A stretch of DNA of 64,000 nucleotides from Effrenium voratum (taxonomy: Eukaryota > Sar > Dinophyceae > Suessiales > Symbiodiniaceae): positions 545,001 to 609,000 of the forward strand of contig CAUJNA010003101.1 in NCBI GenBank assembly GCA_963377175.1, written 5' to 3'. The first letter of the stretch is position 1. Each line of letters starts with the position of its first letter. The notes beneath the pieces were generated by a model, which was not told the origin of the DNA, ran no database searches, and saw nothing but the letters and a program-made list of their open reading frames with translations. This document shows positions 1 to 12,016 of this stretch, piece after piece. Position numbers and translations under genes: made by a program.

Positions 1-639
1 TGGCTTGCTTCCCGGGATTTGCATCTTTGGTCAACTAGTGCAAAGGCGGACGGAAAGATCTACATATATCCTAAAGCAATGCTTTGGACAAATCACGCGG
101 TCACCTGAGAAACGTCACACACCAGGTACATTCAAAGGGCCCCCTTGAATCTCAAAGGCAGGCGCTGGGCTCTCGCCCCGCTCCTTGTTGCCCACCCGCA
201 GGCTGGCTCCGCCCAACTGAGTCCTGCGAAAGGAAGGGAGCAGTCAGAGTTCCCCTATCCGCATTCCTGGATATCAAATTGAACACTTGACTCATTTCCT
301 TCTCAAACATATATATATATATATTTGTCTCTAATCAATATACCATGATGATTCATAGTTGCAAGCACCAACATATCAACTTCCATTCTCCGGCGTTCTA
401 ACAACTTGGCTCAACAGAAAGTTTAACTCCGATTTCAGATGTCATTTTGGACGGGAACGTATGATCTCCAGAGGCGAAGCCTTTGGAAGATCCAAACCGG
501 CATGGCCATTCGGGCCACACTGGGTACAAGTGGTGAAACCAGATCGACAGAAGGGCCAGCAAACAAAAAGTGCCCTTCCTGCCGCCTGGCCTCTCAGTTT
601 GTCGTGCTGACCTTGGGTCGTGGGCCATGGGCCCTGCTC
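1..639. other. non-coding start of window
   Basis: I see no supported gene here. A short (TA)n run lies at 309-324. The reading frames that cross this stretch have no splice-signal or compositional support. Confidence 0.5.
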
Positions 640-924
640 TCAGGCAGAATACCCAGGGTCCTGACACGCCGTGCGCCGCTCACTGTCGCTCACAACACAC
701 TCACACATTCCAGAGCCCGAGGTGCCCTTGAACTCGTGCGGACCGTAGTTCGTGGTCTGGATGCCCTCGCCCTTGTCGCAAGCAGTGTCGCAGGAGGTCG
801 TGTCGGTGACTGCACCAGCTGTGCCTTTGCTGTAGCTGGAGCAGGCTGGATGGCTGACCTCCTCACAGCCCTGCAGGAAGGTCGCAATGCAAAGAGCTCC
901 ACAAAAGCTCACCACGCGCAGCAT
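640..924 (-). CDS. small secreted cysteine-rich protein
   Basis: This is an intronless reading frame of 94 codons on the minus strand. The frame stays open 31 codons upstream, but the Met at 924 is chosen because it directly precedes a signal-peptide-like stretch (MLRVVSFCGALCIATFLQGC). After the probable cleavage near residue 20, the mature chain is Thr/Ser/Gly-rich with cysteines at about residues 28, 45, 49, 74, 76 and 87, enough for three disulfides. This suggests a secreted or cell-surface small protein. I recognise no family. There is no polybasic or membrane segment after the signal, and no neighbouring gene suggests a role. Alternatives are the C-terminal exon of a larger secreted protein or a chance frame, but the signal peptide combined with patterned cysteines makes chance less likely. 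The function is unknown. Confidence 0.5.
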   Translation of the reverse strand: MLRVVSFCGALCIATFLQGCEEVSHPACSSYSKGTAGAVTDTTSCDTACDKGEGIQTTNYGPHEFKGTSGSGMCECVVSDSERRTACQDPGYSA

Positions 925-3900
925 GGCGTGAGAGGAATTGAAACGACAGAGCCTCGTGCCTTTGCACTTATACAAACCCTTGAGCCAGGTCAAAGTGCCA
1001 CAATGACCCGTGTCCACACTGTGTCAACCTGCCATTCACCACATATAGATCGTCGCGAACGACCACCAAAGTGCGGTGGCAAACTTCCTCGTTTGGTGGA
1101 TCTACAAGTGACAAAGCTTGGACTTAAGGCCCGGCAGCTCCTGCTCAGAAGCTTGCATAGCTGCCACTCGTCCTTGTTCTCCGCAGGATACCAAACGAAC
1201 TGCGGCCTAGGCGAGAGCAAAGGCTGACCACATGGCTCCACATTTGCGTAGCGGGAATGTTAAAACAAAGTGGACGTCCCAATGGGACGACATAACTATC
1301 TCGGTGTTTGTCAAACACCGCCAAAACCGGGACGGACCTATTCTTTATACATGGGCAAGTGTCTCGCAAACACTGCAAACAGAAATGGATATCCACTATC
1401 TTTCTAGGCATACCTCGCCCAAACATCGTGCGGCAATGTCCCTGGCAATTCCGGAGCCGTCCAACCAGGGGCTTGGCCCTTTCAGTGCCATATGTTTGAA
1501 TCGTTGCTCTTCGGTGGCTGAAATTGCCTGATTCCAATTTCAGGCAGGCGTCCGACCCTCCTCCATGATAAAGCGCGTTTACATGGCTGAGAGGAGGGCC
1601 GCAGGCCCTGTCCAAGGTATTCGTAAGCACCCACTGGGTTGCTTTCTAGCCAAGCAGTGGCGATAGTTTTTACAAACCTCCACATTTATGGCCTTGAGAC
1701 AGGCGCGCGACACAGGGGGAGTGGCGGGATGCAAGGACAGGTTCCGCAAAGGGCCCCTTCTGCCCCCTGGGTAAGAGCCAAGTCTGCGTGGACTGGAAGA
1801 GCCAAGTCCAGTGGGGGCCATGGACTCTGTGTGGCTCAGAAACTACGTCACTCAGGAACCCTCTCCCCAATGTCTTGCTTTGGGGGCGACATCACAGCCG
1901 CAGAGCTTCCAACTGCTTTTCGCACAGGCGCTTGCTCATGCCTCACGGGGAGGTGCTTCCGTTCAGACCAACCAGGCCTCTGTTTTCCAACACAACCAGT
2001 GACTTGGGCTTGCCAGGAAAGATCGGAAAGATCGGAAAGCACCCCTGCGGCTTGCAAATAAGATACAGTCATCTTGGTCATGCACACTGCTCCCACTTGC
2101 AAGGGCCACCGCACATTGTGCATCCGGCGGAATGCTAGCGGACAGCTTTGGCCAGCCAATAGCAGCATTCACAACCCTGGCATGCTCTGCTCGAAGGCTA
2201 CCGAAGGTACACCTTCAGTCTTCTCTGCGACTTGCAGCAGTGGAAAGGAGTTGCCACGGAAAAGTGGCGTCAACACGGAAAGATGTAGGCAGCCGAAGCA
2301 AAAGTCAGTTTTAAGTGTTTAACTGAACACACCCAGCCCCCGAGAAGGAGTCATAGAGCCTTCGTCGGGATTTGGGGGGGTACCAGGGGCTCGCCGCCTG
2401 CGCGAGACTCAGAGACAGGGCTCGCCTCATCGGGAGGCCTGCACGTGGTCATGGAGCTGACTCCGGCAAAAAGAGACGATCCACTCCCAGGCTTCAACAA
2501 ATCCGCGGGAAATCACAAATTGAGGGTGTGCATCCCAAGTTGGGCTCAACATAATTCCAAGTCGGAAATCAGGAATCCCATGAAATCCACCGAAGGACCA
2601 TGGGTGAGCTTGTTTACCCCCAAGCTCGTTGTAATTTGTGCAAACTGGTTGACATCCCAAACCAGCAGTCGCGTGCCAAAACAGAGGTCTTGCAGCAACA
2701 GGCCCCTGAAGATAGGGGAGCAATAGAACATGTCACAGAGTGTCCTTACAAGTAGCCGGGTCAAATCGGTATCCCTCAATGCATGCTCAATGAGATACGC
2801 TGCTGCCAAATTCCTCCAACAGCCCTGAACCCTCCGTTGCACCCCTTGCCGCGTCTTTTCTCTGCAGGTGTAGAGGCAAGGTCCAAAGGGCCCGTCCTGC
2901 GCAAGTTCCACCCCGAAAGGAACCTCCATGTCTCGTACAAAGTACATCCAGAAAGAAGGTGTGCATCAGTACATCAGCAATTTGACGTGTTCCTTTGCAC
3001 TTAGCCACATTGACCTGAATCCTTGCATGTGCCATGGCCAGTGTTGTTCTCCAACTTTGACTATTTCCGAGTGGGGTGCCACTCGTCAAGCACGCTGCTT
3101 GATACATTGATTTCAAACAAATACTACCCGGCTGTAAGTCGCCATCATTGCTGCGTGCGGGCGGTTTCAGCCACCACACAGCAGTCATCAAGCTAAAGCA
3201 CACTTCTGGTGCGGGCCCTACTGTGGATGGGGCAAAATCCTGAACCAGCTGGCAGGCGGTTTCTCCCAGTAATCATACGGTTTCATACACCCCAACTGGC
3301 ACAGGAGTTTCTTCCATCCACGCTAGTTCCTGATCCAGTGGCGCCTTGGCTTGCGGGGTCCTTGGCTTGCTGGCGACGTCTGAACTCCTATGGAAACCTA
3401 GCGCCAACTGCCGAGCTTCCAACATCAGCAAAATCAGCGTCACACAGCCCCTGTTGCTTTGTGTTTGTCATGCCCAGGTGTCCTTTTGGAAAAGTACAAC
3501 CAGTGCCATGTGTTTTGAGTCAAACCAAACAAGGACACCTATGAATGACCTCGATGACCTATGGGTTCATGCTGCTCCTCTGGATAGATCTGCTGCACAT
3601 GGACCTCGAAGTACTCCGTGAGATGCCTGTGCCTCGCCGGTGAATTGGAGACCTGGGCACATGGCAGATCGGAGGCACTGGGTTCGGTGTTGAGACTGGG
3701 AAGCAACAAACACGTTTCGCTTTGCGGCTTTGCTTGTCTCAGTAGGCCGCCTTCGGTTTGTCACACGGGGGGTTTGGTGAGCCCAGTCATCCCAGCCCTG
3801 ATGCCCGACGCCTACCCCGCTTGACCAGGGTTGTCTAGTTGTAGTTTTTTTGTCCAAGGCTCCAACCCCAACACCTGCTTTGGGGCACACAACAATTCAA

Positions 3901-3969
3901 ACCTGCTCAACTTGAGCAACCCCTTTTTGGGCCTGCCTTATCAGCCCATTTCACCGGGTCAAGTCTCAC
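925..3969. other. intergenic or intronic sequence without recognised genes
   Basis: About 3 kb of mixed-composition DNA. I find no exon with both a plausible acceptor and donor and protein-like content, and no notable repeat. Confidence 0.4.
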
Positions 3970-4056
3970 CCAACCCGACCAATTGGGACTCCCGGCAATG
4001 AGGCAGGCGCCACCTGGCCGCAGGCACTCTGCAAGGCCCGCGACGTACTGGGCGGC
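3970..4056 (-). CDS. exon of a class I SAM-dependent methyltransferase-like protein
   Basis: The minus strand reads a polypyrimidine tract ending in CAG, then an 87-bp open exon (29 codons, phase 0 to 0), then a GTGAGA donor. The peptide contains YVAGLAECLRPGGACLIAG. An alpha helix followed by LRPGG and a hydrophobic strand is the usual helix-D/strand-5 region of class I methyltransferases, the XLxPGGxLxI signature. The SAM-binding motif I exon would lie upstream on the minus strand (higher coordinates), but I could not locate it. Canonical GT-AG signals at both ends and a length divisible by three support a real exon. The substrate cannot be inferred. Confidence 0.5.
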
Positions 4057-7000
4057 CTGCGGATGGACAAGAAAACAGAAACGTGCTGCCTTTGTTTTCC
4101 GCCAGGTTGGGGAGTCATCAAGAAAGGCCATAAATTTTGGGTTTCTTTTTCTACTAGTGATTAGATTGTTCAGGTAAGGCACGGCCACTGCGAATATGAT
4201 TTGCCTCAACTAATGACAAAGAAAAAAGGGTACAATTTATGCATCCCATCATCCAAACATATTAGAACGCTGCATGTCCGACGATGCGTGGAGGGCGCTC
4301 CAACACGCAAGCCTTTGCGATCATACCTTCGAAGTAAAGTAGGCACTGCTTTTCTCTAAAGTCAAGTTTGGGCTCTGTGCCTGCGTAGCTCTGGTTCAGC
4401 GTGGGTGCTGTGTTGGCTAAACGCTGGTCGGTTGATCTGCTGGTCAGGGTTGGGTCAAGAGAGATCTGAGGGCGCTCTCCTGTACCTGAAACGAGCAGAG
4501 ACGTACTGGGGGGTTGATGCCAATATCAATACATGAAAAACGCTGCATCATACATTCGGACCACATGCACAAATAAGCGATGCATCTACATGTGCGTACC
4601 CATGCAGTACTTATTTATTCTGCTCGATGTGCAGCGTTGCCTTTGGGCAATTGTGCTGACTGAGCTGTGGTGCATCCGACGTGCGAGCCTCTGTCCCGCG
4701 CGCAGAGCCAAGGTTGAGAGAAGATACACATTTGAGCGTGACCGGCCTGAAAAAGGTTTCAACCAGCTCGGACCTTGACCAAATGATTTGCCCCTTGCAC
4801 GTTGCAAGGTTGCCAACTCAACTTCGAAAGAAAGCCGTCACGCCGAACTTCGAGCACCGGATCTATTTACAAGTTGCCTGGCGAACAAAAGCCATGGGAT
4901 CATCCATTCTTCCCCTTGGCAGTCTGTTTGTGTTGCCACCATGGGAAACCTCCTTCCGATGGTGTCAAAGGAAACAAAAAGGGAGACAGACTGGTTGAAA
5001 TCAAAAGGCTGTGTAATCAGAACCGTGAGAAAAAGGATGGCATGTCAGGGCTTCCTTTCTTGGATTGGCTCCATCTTCAGCCCGGGCTCAACCACTCTTT
5101 ACATCCCGATTATCAAGCCTTGATACCGTTCAACCCGTCGAGATTGGGAGCATATCCCATGGCATTGGAAGCTTCTTTGCGCTCCTTGTACAGGCAACAA
5201 AGGCACCGGGGCGCATGTCCGCTATGTTAAGCGGAGTGCCGGTGTCCATTGGCAACTTGGTCCGCGGCATCATTGACAGGGATCGCTACATTATACACCT
5301 GAACATTGCCTTGTAAATTGTGGTTTCCCTTTATTTTGGTGGAAAAAGCAATGTTTCAACTGGGCAAAATGTATCTTTTAAGGAGCCCTGATTGATAAAC
5401 AGCGTTTCGCGCAAACATAAAGCTGCCGAGTCCACTTGATGGCTGACGCAGCTATCAACCGGCCGGGCATGGCGAAACCATATAGCCGTTGCGTGCAGCG
5501 CTTGCTTCAAGGTCCAGCGACCGCAAGAGTTGCGCGCGCAAAACCACTTTCACACGGAGCAACTGGCCCATGCTTGGCACAAGGAGAAGGGCCTCGCCCA
5601 TTGAAGAAGAATTGGACTCCTGTGATGCTTGGCAGTGAGCATTGCAACTTTGAAAATCCAAAGGTATATCGGAAATTCACCAAAGGGCGGCATCGCTTCT
5701 CCCGCACCGAACAGGAATGGCCGGAAAACCCCGATGGCTAGCTCACAGTACAGCCAGTACAGCACTTCTTGCGCTCCTGTGCCTGCCAAGCACATTGTGG
5801 CTTGACATGTCGCGCAACACTGAATGCCCATCAAATCTAGGCACTCTTGAGGTCAGGAAATGCTGGAACCTTGCTGTTGGTAGACTTGCAAAGGAACCCC
5901 GACCGGTAAGAGGCACGGGAGTTTCTCACTATGAGCGGGCCAACGCTCACGAGTCCCCGCTCTGTAAGTTGGGTAAACCTGCTTATGTAAACCTTGCCTA
6001 ATTGAGCCATGCCAAATACTCTTGTGTAGAAAGCGGTCCTATAAACTTGCTTTCGCGGACCCTTTCGCGATGCTTTCGCGACCCGATGTTTTGCTTTCGC
6101 GGGCTTTGGTTTCTTTAGAATTGCTTTCGCGACGCTTTCGCGGCGGACCGTCACACAGCATGCAGGCCTTCGCGGGTCTTTCGCGGCGGGACCTTCTTTG
6201 GTTACTTTCGCGATAAGCTTTCGCAAGCTTTTTGCGGCCTGCGTTTTGGCTTTCGCAGGGATTCTATAGGACACCCCACACCCCCCTTTACTACTTTGTA
6301 TTGTCAGGGTTTCTGGCGCTGCTCAATTGAATAGTATGCCCGCGAAGTCCAATGCGTTCAGTGATGTTTGCTGCCGTTTCCAATGGGCTTACGCTTGATA
6401 CTACTTTAGTCGTCCTTGAAAAAAGTCGTACTCTTTGAATCCAACGGCTTTGATTTGCAACCATTTTGGGTTCCTTCGCATCTCCGTTTTTGCTGCAAGA
6501 GCCATTCTTCTGAAAGTTGGGCCTTCCAAGAGTCTGAGGCGAACTTGGGATTCCTTTCAACCCTTGTTACGTTGATGTTGACATGCTTCCCTCCAGCCTC
6601 AGTGGGATGCTTGCAGAGCATCCCAAATGAGTCGCAATCAAAACCCGGTATTAAAATAGTCTACCCAGAACCATGTAAAGAATTAAGAAGGCGGCCGCAG
6701 CTATTTATGGCTGGGACTGCCCCTTACTAATCTTCATCTACCCGGTTTTGATTGTGGCTCAAATTGGCTCGACACTTCGCTCTGCCCTCTCGCGCGCCTC
6801 TTTGGGCAAATCCTTGGGATCCACAGGTGGGACCTGCGACAAAAGAACAAGGACCCCCCTTGGCAGCGACCAAGCCATGAGAGTGTCAGAAAGGCCCACC
6901 CAAAGCTGTCGTTCACCGCAGGCGGACGCCCCAACATCTGATGAGGGGCTGTCCCAGAAAGGGTATGAACGCCACACTTTGAGCGGCCCTGCCTCGTGTT

Positions 7001-8350
7001 TCTTTGGCACGAGGAGTCGCCACCTCGGTCATTCCTAACAAAGGGCAACTGCAAAAACAACTAGAATCCTTTTGGCTGCCCTTTGAGCATCAACCAAAAG
7101 AACACCGCGCCCGGCTTTGCCATAGCCGACCTGTAACACCAAATCTGGATGCATGCAACAAGGTGATGTTCAGGCCTGCCGGAACTGCTTGCATGATCTT
7201 TATGCATACCGAGATGCCGCAAGAAAATCATACAAAGCATCTGCCCGCCATCTCCTGCACAGGCTACTGTTCCAGGCCAAGTGGCCTTCTGCAGCAATTG
7301 TGAGATGAGGCTTGTCACAGTCAACAGAACATTCCCTTGCAGCCTTGTTTGAGGAGCAACAGAAGCAACCAGTGTCCAGAAGAGCTGGCCTGTTCACTAG
7401 CCAGTAGAATCCATGATTGCTCGATCGGCGAGCCCTTCCAAGTTCCTGCAAGGAGCCGCAGCGAGATGCGCGTCATGATCTCTTCGCACCTTGGCGAGTG
7501 TGCACCCGCGCAGCTAGCTGAAATTTGGCCACCAATCAGGGCCCTTGCCCAAAGTCGCGAGTCGTAACACACCTGAATTTGATAATTTGGGACCCGGCCA
7601 GTATCCTTTCGGTTTCCTTTCGACAACCACCAAGAGGAAGATGAGGACGGTTCACATCGTTACTTGACACACCCAAGCCGTCCAAAAGCCCTCCCCACTT
7701 CGTCTCACTGCCTGGCGCTCGCTCTATCCGACACTGACAAGCATTGCCAACAACCCTTGGGCTGCGAAAAATGGCAAACCAACTTGCAAATGAGTGAACA
7801 TCCGCCAACACCGATGTTTGCCCATCCTCCTGTTCCCGCCCAAACAACTATCCCGAGGGCAAGATTGTCATTTCTGAATGACACATTTCCAGCCATTGTG
7901 GTATATGTGTGTATATCAATGACAACATCAATATATTGACACGATATCATATGAGCCTAGTCAAGCTTCTATGAATTCACCATTGTAGTTTACGTCAATC
8001 TGACATTGGAATCCGCGTGTATTGTAGTTGCTTCTACGTGGAGTCACGTTGCCTTACAGCTGACTGATATGTTGGAATTTCAAGCATGGTGTTTCCTGAC
8101 TACATCACAGCATCTAAAAAACACAAGCATGTGGATTCTGCTCCAACGTGATATACGTTTCAATTTATGAATCAAACAAATAATCAAGGCAACACCCCAA
8201 GCGGACCCCTGGTTTCCCAAAATACTATTGCAAGATAGACTGCCAACCATGTTGCGCCAAAAAGACACGCGCACACATTCTCGTAGTTTGGTTGCACAAC
8301 CTGGTAAAGCATGGGTCAACGTAACACAGAAGCCCAGGTCAACGCCCCAC
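4057..8350. other. long stretch without recognised genes
   Basis: Apart from the CTTTCGCG motif cluster at about 6048-6256, I see no supported gene. A minus-strand frame at 5480-5600 is weakly protein-like, but I could not define splice sites for it. Confidence 0.35.
6048..6256. repeat. cluster of CTTTCGCG-type short motifs
   Basis: Within about 210 bp the octamer CTTTCGCG, or one-base variants of it (CTTCGCGG, CTTTCGCA), occurs roughly a dozen times at irregular spacing of 9-40 bp. Read on the minus strand the motif is CGCGAAAG, which gives a Lys/Ala/Arg-rich open frame with no ATG at its start. The irregular spacing argues against a simple tandem array and is more like a degenerate repeat or an array of binding sites. 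No function is known to me. Confidence 0.6.
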
Positions 8351-8431
8351 GCCGCGGCGCCGGCAGAGCCGCTGCTCCGCGGCCCCGGACCAAAGCTGCA
8401 GCACCAGATGCCGCCACACCCCGAAGGCCGC
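8351..8431 (-). CDS. exon of an unidentified helical protein
   Basis: The minus strand has an AG|G acceptor at 8432-8433, then 81 bp (27 codons, phase 0) and a GT donor (GTGGGG). The peptide includes AAFGVWRHLVLQLWSGAAEQ, which is amphipathic and helix-like. It joins in phase with the exon at 8887-8925, whose end is also phase 0, so the two probably belong to one gene. I do not recognise the family. The Trp/Leu spacing resembles dinoflagellate coiled-coil or helical-repeat proteins, but one repeat is not enough for a call. Confidence 0.45.
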
Positions 8432-8886
8432 CTCTTGGAAGCTGGGAAACCCGTTGAACGGAACCAGACCAAAGGCTTAAAGCCACAGGTTGAGTGGGGG
8501 TTTCTTGAATTTTGGATCTGGGATTCTAGGAGTTTGGGAACAGCTGAGAGCATTCGGGTCGAGGGGCTTGAACAGTGCTTGTAAAATGAGTTTGTGAATC
8601 GGCTGTAAAACTTACAGGACCCAAAAACCAGGGGGACTGCTCCAATGGTTCATAAAATGGACTCGTCGATTTGGGTTCTGACTGTCAAGATTCAAAATTA
8701 TGGTTCAGGGAATGTCACGCCTCAAACAGCGTGGACCCTTTGAGGGAGGTCAGCGGATTCCTTTCGGCTTCCTGTTTTGAGCTAAGCCAACCTTGGATCG
8801 TCAGCCGAATGTTGGATGTTCGACCTCCAACTAGTCTTGGCCATGGCGTTGATGTATAGGCGTCTCATTTAAGAGGGGCTCGGCGC

Positions 8887-8925
8887 CTCCATCAGCTCCG
8901 CGTGCGTCCTGGTCTGCAGAAACGC
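8887..8925 (-). CDS. short exon upstream of the 8351-8431 exon
   Basis: A 39-bp minus-strand exon with a CAG|G acceptor and a GC donor (GAG|GCGCCG) encodes 13 residues, AFLQTRTHAELME, in phase 0. The frame runs on from this exon into the exon at 8431, giving a continuous helical segment. The family is not recognised. Confidence 0.4.
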
Positions 8926-10738
8926 CTGGGCGTTGAACATCCGGTTCGGCCCGCTTCGGCCAAGTTACGATCCAGGTCAAAGGTTCAGGGCAACCGAGTT
9001 CCGTGGTGACCCTGCGCACATGACTCGCACCTGAATTACGGTATGCCCAAGCAAGTGACCTTCATAAGTGAACTCGCTATAATTTGCCGACCTGAGCCCT
9101 GTGGTAGGTTGCTGGTGCTATGCGAACATCGGGGCTAATTCGGGCAAACTGGAAGACAAATCAACTCGAAATGCAGGGCCTCAAAGAAAGGAACCCGAGC
9201 TTTGTGAGGTCGCGAGCACTTTCACTGTGCACTTTTAAGGTTCGATGTTTCGCGGGTTCATTGCCGTACACTTTTACTAGCAAAAGTCAGACAGTTGTAA
9301 CTGTATTAAGTAGCTGTGTTTTGCGCGAAATGCGCTTCCGCAGCTCCGGCTGGAAAGTCGCAACTGTTCAGTATGGCGACCGAACCCGCGTGTTGGATAC
9401 CTTCAAGAATTCCTTAGCCCATCGGACTTGACTGAACACTCCTAACGCCGCCAAGCAGATCCCTAGAGGAACGTGGGCCCAAGCCAGGGATCCGCTTGGC
9501 TCCATGTTCCATTGCGTGTGTGTGCATATGTGAAGTGTACAAGCCAATGTGTCCCACCTTTTAATTGGCTCGACATTCGCATTGGCCTCATATTATGAAA
9601 CCTGCAGGAGGTTCGTCATGAGCACGGGAACCATTAACACTGGCCCCTATCCTATACACCAATGAGCATTCAGGCATTCGCCCTGCCAGCCCTCTTTTGT
9701 CTTGACTCAGCTTGGCAAAAACCACGCAACAGGTATTTGCTGCATGCCCTCTGCAACGACTACCCTCCCACACACCTTGAACCAAGGAACCCCCCGCAAC
9801 CCACCTTGCTACAAGCGGGCTACTTTAAAAACCTTTAAAATACCAAATCAAGACATGAGGATAGGCCACATCTTATCATCAACTAAAACTCTTTAGACCC
9901 CTGTAGATAAACCACACCCTCCAACCCAGGCCATAACACCCTCCCCCCCCCCCCCCCCCCCCCCCGCTGCACACCTTGAAGCGGTCAGCGCGGCGGCCGC
10001 TGAACAGCACTGCCTTCCAGCCCAGAACGGCGGCCTGCCGGAGGGGGGATGCAGCACGGCCATGTTTGGCGCAAACCCCGAGGTAGACCTAAACCCAGAG
10101 TTCAATGTTGACGCAAATTTAGATCTGTCTGAACGCTGGGGAAGAAATTCCATGGGGCTCTACCCAGTGTTGTTCAGCTGTGAGGCTGGGAACACAGCGC
10201 CAGCTGAAGGAAGGCATCGCCTCGTTGGACTTAGGACCTTTGGTGCATTGCCGCAAACTGTTGGATCTTGTCAGGTCAAGCCCCATTCTCTACCTGACTG
10301 GACATGGCAAAGCTGATCGGGGGGGGGCGTCTCTCCCAGTGGTCGGAATCATGTTTTTCACATATGTCGGCTAGCTCATCCCATGCCAGGCACTGGATGT
10401 GCGCATGTACTGTGCCCTCCTCAAACAAAACAAGGGTTCGAGGACCAAGCTGCAAAACTTGCAGTGGGAAAACTCTTAAACATGCCCAAGCTGATGCGTT
10501 GCTCTGCCGAATTGGGCTTCAGACTCTGACCAGTTGCTGAACGTGCTGCCCGCAAGTACTCGTACCTTTCGACTGGGTCCCGTTGCTTGATGCAACTGCT
10601 GTAGCAAAGACGCCGCCCAACATCCGTGCGCACATACCAAGTGCTACATCCCGGCGGGTTGATGCAGTTCGCAGGTGCTCCCGGGCGTTCATCCAACTGG
10701 TCGTTCTTTCAGCTTGGTTGCCTGGAGGCCGGCGATGG
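8926..10738. other. non-coding, with a poly(C) run
   Basis: A run of 23 cytosines lies at 9943-9965. No supported exon was found. The part nearest 10738 is probably the 3' untranslated and downstream region of the PPR gene. Confidence 0.4.
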
Positions 10739-12016
10739 TCAGCTTGCCAAACCCCTGTTCAGACCTATCGCCCGATTACACGAAGCCAAGGCTACACTAT
10801 AGCTAACGTCGTCTTGTGGTACGCCAGCAAGCGGCATGCTACCCAGCACGTGCATGGCATGTTGCCACTGACCAACCTTCGCACATGCATCTATCACGGC
10901 ATTGAAACTCACGCTGTTGCATTTGATGCTGTCTTGAAGTAATGCAACAAGCAATTGAACCCCCCGACCCCACCTGCTGCCACACGCACTGATCCTTGAA
11001 CTGAAGCTAAACACATCCTGCCGAAGGCGATGCGCCAAGCAAAATCTCTGCAAGGCCTGCCGCCATCTCTTGTCCCCAAATGTGGCAGTGACTGAACTCG
11101 TATGCAAAACATTTGCCTGAACACTGGCCCAAACCATTGTTGCCAAACATTGGACGCTTTGTTGCCAGCGATAAGCGTCGCACAAACCCAAAACCCACTG
11201 GTAGCTGACGGCACTTGGTTGGACATGTCTTGCAGGCATAAGCGCGAAGAAATGAAGCCCCGGCTGCCATTCGCCATCCAAACGCAAGGCTTCCAAAACG
11301 TTGCTGCAGCTGATGAGGCTCTGCTGAACCTGTGCCTGCCGCATGTCTGCAAAGTACTGCGTGGCCAAAGGCCATTTGGTCCTTCCACAGGAGCTGGCAG
11401 CATTGAAGCTAATCACCTCCCGCTGCACGCTGTACAGCTGCATGGCCGCTAAAAGCCGAGATGCTTGCTGCCAGTACAGGCTCCGGCATGATGTAATGGA
11501 GGTGTTAAAGCTGACGGCGCTAACTTCGAGCTGTGAATTGGAAAGCCCGCCGAAGAGACAAAGCGCCTGTTGCCACTGGCCATCCTTTCCGCACAGGCTC
11601 AACATTGCGTTGATACTCACTGCATCTCGCTCAGCCCATGCCGTTGCCGCATTCACGAGTTGCAGCGCCCTCTGCAGCGACCTCTCTTTGCAATGCTGGA
11701 GTGATCTGATGCAGGCAGTCAAGCTGACAATGTTCGGTTGTACAGTCACCTCAGACATCAGCAGCAATAGCAGCAAAGCATGCTGCCACTTTCCTGCTGT
11801 CGCATATGCGCTGATGGCAGCGCTGAAGTCTATGACATCGGCCTGAACCTTTGCTGTGTTCATCGCGCGAAACAAATGGATTGCCTGAACCCAGGCACGC
11901 TTCCGACAGGCGGCTAGCAATGCGACATTCAACCCAGAGCGACTTCGCTTGAAGCCGGCACGTGGACTGCGGCTTGTCACCCCTCTTGCACAAGGCAATT
12001 GCTGCGAAACTGACAT
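10739..12016 (-). CDS. pentatricopeptide repeat (PPR) protein, intronless
   Basis: A single uninterrupted minus-strand frame of 425 codons from an ATG at 12016; the frame stays open further upstream without another ATG. It consists of about ten degenerate 31-36-residue PPR units, recognisable by repeated phrases such as VSFNAVIDACAKVGQWQHAM and ending in LFxxMxxxxVQ-type helices (for example HLFRAMNTAKVQ near residue 60). PPR proteins are helical-repeat proteins that bind organellar RNA and act in its processing, editing or stability. Dinoflagellates encode very many. No E/DYW editing domain or SMR domain is visible, so this is a plain P-type array. Two middle repeats look shortened. No clear organellar targeting peptide can be confirmed. 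Being a long single exon among genes with many tiny exons, it may be a retroposed copy. Confidence 0.88.
   Translation of the reverse strand: MSVSQQLPCARGVTSRSPRAGFKRSRSGLNVALLAACRKRAWVQAIHLFRAMNTAKVQADVIDFSAAISAYATAGKWQHALLLLLLMSEVTVQPNIVSLTACIRSLQHCKERSLQRALQLVNAATAWAERDAVSINAMLSLCGKDGQWQQALCLFGGLSNSQLEVSAVSFNTSITSCRSLYWQQASRLLAAMQLYSVQREVISFNAASSCGRTKWPLATQYFADMRQAQVQQSLISCSNVLEALRLDGEWQPGLHFFALMPARHVQPSAVSYQWVLGLCDAYRWQQSVQCLATMVWASVQANVLHTSSVTATFGDKRWRQALQRFCLAHRLRQDVFSFSSRISACGSRWGRGVQLLVALLQDSIKCNSVSFNAVIDACAKVGQWQHAMHVLGSMPLAGVPQDDVSYSVALASCNRAIGLNRGLAS

Noticed and set aside
979..987. TGGCTCAAG on the minus strand, 55 bp upstream of the Cys-rich gene start, as a relict spliced leader
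   Set aside because: Only the last nine bases match; the rest of the leader does not, and similar strings occur elsewhere by chance.
439..1227. 262-codon plus-strand frame
   Set aside because: It is the antisense shadow of the Cys-rich gene; its composition is not protein-like and it has no domain.
5837..6274. Lys/Ala-rich minus-strand frame resembling a histone H1-like protein
   Set aside because: No ATG at its start, and the composition is produced by the CTTTCGCG motif cluster.
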